Source: Thermoplasmatota archaeon (GTDB lineage: Archaea; Thermoplasmatota; E2; DHVEG-1). From it: a stretch of DNA of 6,704 nucleotides. Position 1 is the first letter of the stretch; the number at the start of each line of letters is the position of its first letter. The notes below the pieces were generated by a model. The model was not told the origin of the DNA. It was given only the letters and a program-made list of their open reading frames with translations, and searched no databases. The stretch covers positions 1 through 6,704 of the forward strand of contig JALHTX010000319.1 in assembly GCA_022866015.1 (NCBI GenBank). The letters run 5' to 3'. This document shows positions 4,776-6,704 of this stretch, one piece after another. Made by a program: the position numbers and the translations under genes.

Positions 4776-4834
4776 GGATAGGAAGAAAAGAGGGGTACAC
4801 GGTGAAGTGTAAAAACACCCTCTAATCCTCCCAT
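4776..4834. repeat. Hairpin repeat copy 1
   Basis: The left copy of a diverged tandem sequence (unit about 98 bases). The outer stem GGAAGA (4781-4786) with TCCTCC (4826-4831) has 5 of 6 pairs, then a symmetric AA/AA internal loop. The inner stem is AGAGGG (4789-4794) with CCCTCT (4818-4823). A 5' bulge holds GGTGAA, and the apical hairpin is GTGT-AAAA-ACAC (4807-4818). The last C of ACAC competes with the inner stem. Confidence 0.6.
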
Positions 4835-4874
4835 AAAATGAATGGTATGCAGATATTTAGTATTTGCTTAAATC

Positions 4875-4944
4875 TATAGGAAGAAAGAGGGATGGTGAAG
4901 TGTTAATGCCAACGACAAAAACACAGTCCCTCAATCTTCCCATA
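4875..4944. repeat. Hairpin repeat copy 2
   Basis: The right copy. TATAGGAAGA (4875-4884) pairs with TCTTCCCATA (4935-4944) with one mismatch, followed by an AA/AA internal loop. GAGGGA (4887-4892) pairs with TCCCTC (4927-4932), and the apical stem is GTGTT/AACAC (4900-4904 and 4920-4924). GGTGAAGTGT and AAAAACAC are identical to copy 1, while the apical loop is longer. Both copies are followed by similar AGATAT-TTAG-ATTT sequence (4851-4871 and 4959-4984). Confidence 0.65.
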
Positions 4945-4958
4945 TTTCCAATTCATCA

Positions 4959-5020
4959 AGATATATTTAGGATTTATGGATTAACGGTTCTGGTATGTCT
5001 TAAACTTAATATGAGGTGAT
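4959..5020 (+). promoter_or_regulatory. Promoter and ribosome site of the transposase operon
   Basis: AGATATATTTAG (4960-4970) is TATA-like and would start transcription near 4990. GAGGTGAT at 5013-5020 is a strong ribosome site 5 bases before the ATG at 5026 and fixes that start. Confidence 0.5.
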
Positions 5021-5025
5021 GAGAT

Positions 5026-5304
5026 ATGGGAAAACAAAAAAAGAGAAAAGAGAAGATGTTACAGCAGAATCAACGATATATTATTACTGAACTGTTTAGA
5101 ACTGTTAATGAAACATTAGAATTGAAACACATTTTAAATGAATTGAAAAATCAATATGGTTATGAAAATTCTGGTTCTTTGATAAGAGATGCAATTTTAG
5201 AAGGTTTACTTTATGTCGATTTAATAGAAAATAACGGTAGGATTTATTTAGGACTTACAACGACTTTTGGAGAAAATACATGGTGGGAACAACATGAAGA
5301 GTAA
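5026..5304 (+). CDS. Small winged-helix-like protein, first gene of transposase operon
   Basis: A protein of 92 residues with no family I can name. A very basic start (GKQKKRKEK) is followed by what reads as a winged helix fold: helix 1 about 18-30 (YIITELFRTVNET), helices 2 and 3 about 31-63 (LELKHILNELKNQ, SGSLIRDAILEGLLY), and a beta wing about 64-77 (VDLIENNGRIYLGL). It ends in an acidic, Trp-containing tail (WWEQHEE). A DNA-binding role is inferred from the fold pattern and basic start only. It overlaps the next gene by 11 bases and so is translated as part of the transposase transcript. It could be a repressor of the operon or an accessory transposition protein. Confidence 0.75.
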   Translation: MGKQKKRKEKMLQQNQRYIITELFRTVNETLELKHILNELKNQYGYENSGSLIRDAILEGLLYVDLIENNGRIYLGLTTTFGENTWWEQHEE

Positions 5305-5647
5305 TAACGAGAAATATCTCGGTCAGAGAACTGTAAAATTTATAAAATCATTACCTGATAGATTAGATGAATTAGAGAAATGGAGAGATGATACTGGAAA
5401 AGAGATTGAAAACCTACAAAAGAGTAGTTTTGATTTGAAGAAAGAATTAGCGGAATTTGTATTTCAGATTGTATCTATCACAATGGGATTATTTGCTGTT
5501 TTATTAGCGGTTTTAATAGGTTTTTCAGCAAATTGGAATTTTAAAGACACAGGTATAAATTATGTTATAGGTTTACTAGGGTTCTTATCTATTTTGTTGG
5601 TTATATGGTTTATACTATGGCTTCACCATCACTTTAAGAGAAAATAA
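5294..5647 (+). CDS. Coiled-coil protein with two C-terminal membrane helices
   Basis: A protein of 117 residues from the ATG at 5294. I chose this start because GGTGGG (5282-5287) lies 6 bases before it; an upstream TTG at 5267 has no such site. Residues about 10-55 are a charged amphipathic helix, likely a coiled coil (LPDRLDELEKWRDDTGKEIENL, then KKELAEF). Two membrane helices follow, about 55-75 (IVSITMGLFAVLLAVLIGF) and 87-110 (YVIGLLGFLSILLVIWFILWL), ending in HHHFKRK. The soluble part probably faces the cytoplasm. Unrecognised family. It overlaps the previous gene by 11 bases and ends one base before the transposase ATG, an unusually tight link for a membrane protein and a transposase. 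Confidence 0.8.
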   Translation: MKSNNEKYLGQRTVKFIKSLPDRLDELEKWRDDTGKEIENLQKSSFDLKKELAEFVFQIVSITMGLFAVLLAVLIGFSANWNFKDTGINYVIGLLGFLSILLVIWFILWLHHHFKRK

Positions 5648-5648
5648 T

Positions 5649-6527
5649 ATGGCAGAACATAAAGAAATAACAACTACAGAACGGATTGTTGCCTGTCGTT
5701 TCTGTGGTTCAACAGATTTAAGTAAATATGGGACATACAAGGATAATCAATATTATATCTGTAATGTTTGTGGTCGGAAGTCAGCAGAAACAAACGCCTA
5801 TCCGAGAATGAAGTATCCGAAAGACCTTATTGTTAGTGCGTTGACTTATTATTACAATGGTATGTCTGGTAGGAATATCGCTAATACGTTTAATGACTTG
5901 AAAGATTTGGATGTATCGCAACCGACCATATGGAATTGGATTATTAAATACTCTGAGATTGCCAATAATTACGTCCTATCTTTAAAACCTTATCTTTCAG
6001 AGATATGGGTTGCTGATGAAACAGTTGTAAATATCTGGGGTGAACAGTATTGGTTCTGGGATATTATCGACACGGATACACGTTTTTTGATTGCTTCGCA
6101 TTTGTCAAGAACCAGAACCATGAAAGATGCAATAGAGTTATTCTCTATGGCGAAACAGAGAAGCAAAACAAGACCTGAAATAATTATAACAGATAAACTT
6201 AATTTATATCATCCTGCGTTTAACAATGTATTCTACACACGGTATAAAGAGGACAGAGTTGAACATTTAACGTCAATGGGTTTTAACTCTCCTGTTAATA
6301 CGAACCTGATTGAGCGTTTTCACGGTACAATTAAGCAACGGTATAAGGTGATGCGTGATTTGAAAGACCCGTATAGTGCTAGTGTCGTGCTGGATGGTTT
6401 TGTTACACATTATAATTTCTTTCTTGAACATAGCTATATCGGTTATACTACACCTGCGATATTTGTTGGTATTGGTGAAAATATTAGTAATTGGGGAGAC
6501 CTTATCGACTTGGCGTATAGGATGTAA
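5649..6527 (+). CDS. IS6/IS240-like DDE transposase with N-terminal zinc ribbon
   Basis: A protein of 292 residues. The zinc ribbon is C16-x2-C19...C38-x2-C41. A helix-turn-helix region follows at about 57-103 (MSGRNIANTFND, VSQPTIWNWIIKY). The DDE catalytic core has D123 in WVADETVVN, D182 in IITDKLNLY and E222 in NLIERFHGTIKQRYKVMR, all three present. This matches the rve/DDE_Tnp_IS240 type of the IS6 family, which copies through cointegrates; IS6 proteins without the ribbon are about 230 residues. The C-terminus looks complete. It starts one base after the upstream membrane gene. CGT and CGG arginine codons are more frequent here than in the AGA-rich neighbours, which suggests a different history. 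I cannot place convincing terminal inverted repeats, so IS boundaries are not given; it may be an IS with passenger genes or a captured transposase. Confidence 0.88.
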   Translation: MAEHKEITTTERIVACRFCGSTDLSKYGTYKDNQYYICNVCGRKSAETNAYPRMKYPKDLIVSALTYYYNGMSGRNIANTFNDLKDLDVSQPTIWNWIIKYSEIANNYVLSLKPYLSEIWVADETVVNIWGEQYWFWDIIDTDTRFLIASHLSRTRTMKDAIELFSMAKQRSKTRPEIIITDKLNLYHPAFNNVFYTRYKEDRVEHLTSMGFNSPVNTNLIERFHGTIKQRYKVMRDLKDPYSASVVLDGFVTHYNFFLEHSYIGYTTPAIFVGIGENISNWGDLIDLAYRM

Positions 6528-6614
6528 AGCAAAAATCCAGGATTCAACCAAGACTTATCAAAGCCTGTATTTAATGGCTTCATCCCGAAATAGATAATTA
6601 AGGAGAAAGCATTC

Positions 6615-6650
6615 ATCTTTTCCTTGGATGGGATGCGCAAAGAAAAGGAT
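6615..6650. repeat. Inverted repeat downstream of the transposase
   Basis: ATCTTTTCCTT (6615-6625) pairs with AAGAAAAGGAT (6640-6650): 9 Watson-Crick pairs, one G-T pair and one mismatch, around a 14-base loop rich in G. It could be a transcript hairpin or part of a mobile-element end. Confidence 0.45.
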
Positions 6651-6658
6651 AAATCCAA

Positions 6659-6686
6659 AAGTTGCGAACCATGTGAACCGCAACTT
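6659..6686. repeat. Perfect 8-bp inverted repeat near the right edge
   Basis: AAGTTGCG (6659-6666) and CGCAACTT (6679-6686) enclose AACCATGTGAAC. The loop and its right flank contain GAACC twice, and TTCACC occurs twice just after (about 6685-6702). The stretch is clearly richer in GC than the rest of the window. It is a candidate for the right end of the mobile unit, a structured RNA or a regulator site; the edge cuts off what follows. Confidence 0.45.
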
Positions 6687-6704
6687 CACCGCCGATTTCA
6701 CCAA

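Noticed and set aside
4776..4944. Reading the paired repeats as a CRISPR array or a kink-turn RNA
   Set aside because: Only two diverged units without unique spacers, and no cas genes. The bulge bases do not give the tandem G-A pairs of a kink-turn in both copies.
5016..5022. GTGATGA, a match to box C of C/D sRNAs
   Set aside because: It coincides with the ribosome site of the 5026 gene, and I found no box D or D'/C' pair at suitable spacing.
5267..5293. Upstream TTG start for the coiled-coil membrane protein
   Set aside because: No ribosome site at suitable distance; the ATG at 5294 has GGTGGG 6 bases upstream.
6528..6593. In-frame continuation of the transposase past its TAA (SKNPGFNQDLSKPVFNGFIPK then TAG)
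   Set aside because: Only 21 codons, and the catalytic domain is complete before the TAA. Readthrough or pyrrolysine-type decoding is not supported, as the stop is TAA. The minus-strand frames over 6273-6658 were also dropped as shadows.

Overview
The window looks like AT-rich archaeal DNA, most plausibly from a euryarchaeal or Thermoplasmatota-type genome. The evidence is a class III (type IV pilin-like) signal peptide of the archaeal Pilin_N type, DUF4382 lipoproteins, TATA boxes about 25 bases ahead of several starts (some apparently leaderless, others with Shine-Dalgarno sites), a tRNA without an encoded CCA, and an integration in a tRNA gene of the archaeal SSV type. The lineage is inferred from gene style, not proven.

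Layout. (1) Positions 1-1132, minus strand: a two-gene unit, a small membrane protein followed 3 bases later by a pilin-like secreted protein that runs off the left edge. (2) Positions 1361-1433: an intact tRNA-Arg(CCG). (3) Positions 1392-4155: an integrated element of 2.72 kb, bounded by a 44-bp perfect direct repeat that is the 3' half of the tRNA. It carries two tandem DUF4382 secreted proteins, a two-site zinc-ribbon protein, an FxLYD-like lipoprotein and, at its right end, a ribbon-helix-helix ORF running into the att site. That ORF has the form of the N-terminal piece of an SSV-type split integrase. No catalytic piece is recognisable behind the intact tRNA, so the element looks stranded. 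(4) Positions 4230-4652, minus strand: a four-helix membrane protein. (5) Positions 4776-4944: two diverged tandem copies of a hairpin-forming sequence in the divergent intergenic region. (6) Positions 5026-6527: a tight plus-strand operon of a winged-helix-like protein, a coiled-coil membrane protein and an IS6/IS240-like DDE transposase with an N-terminal zinc ribbon. (7) Positions 6528-6704: no gene, two inverted repeats.

The element's cargo is mainly surface-exposed or lipid-anchored protein, rich in N-glycosylation sequons, expressed from copies of a shared promoter-proximal motif beginning TTTAAACAAACAA. The two points most worth attention are the tRNA-bounded element that has lost its integrase catalytic part, and the paired hairpin repeats ahead of an operon that joins two unrecognised genes to a transposase.
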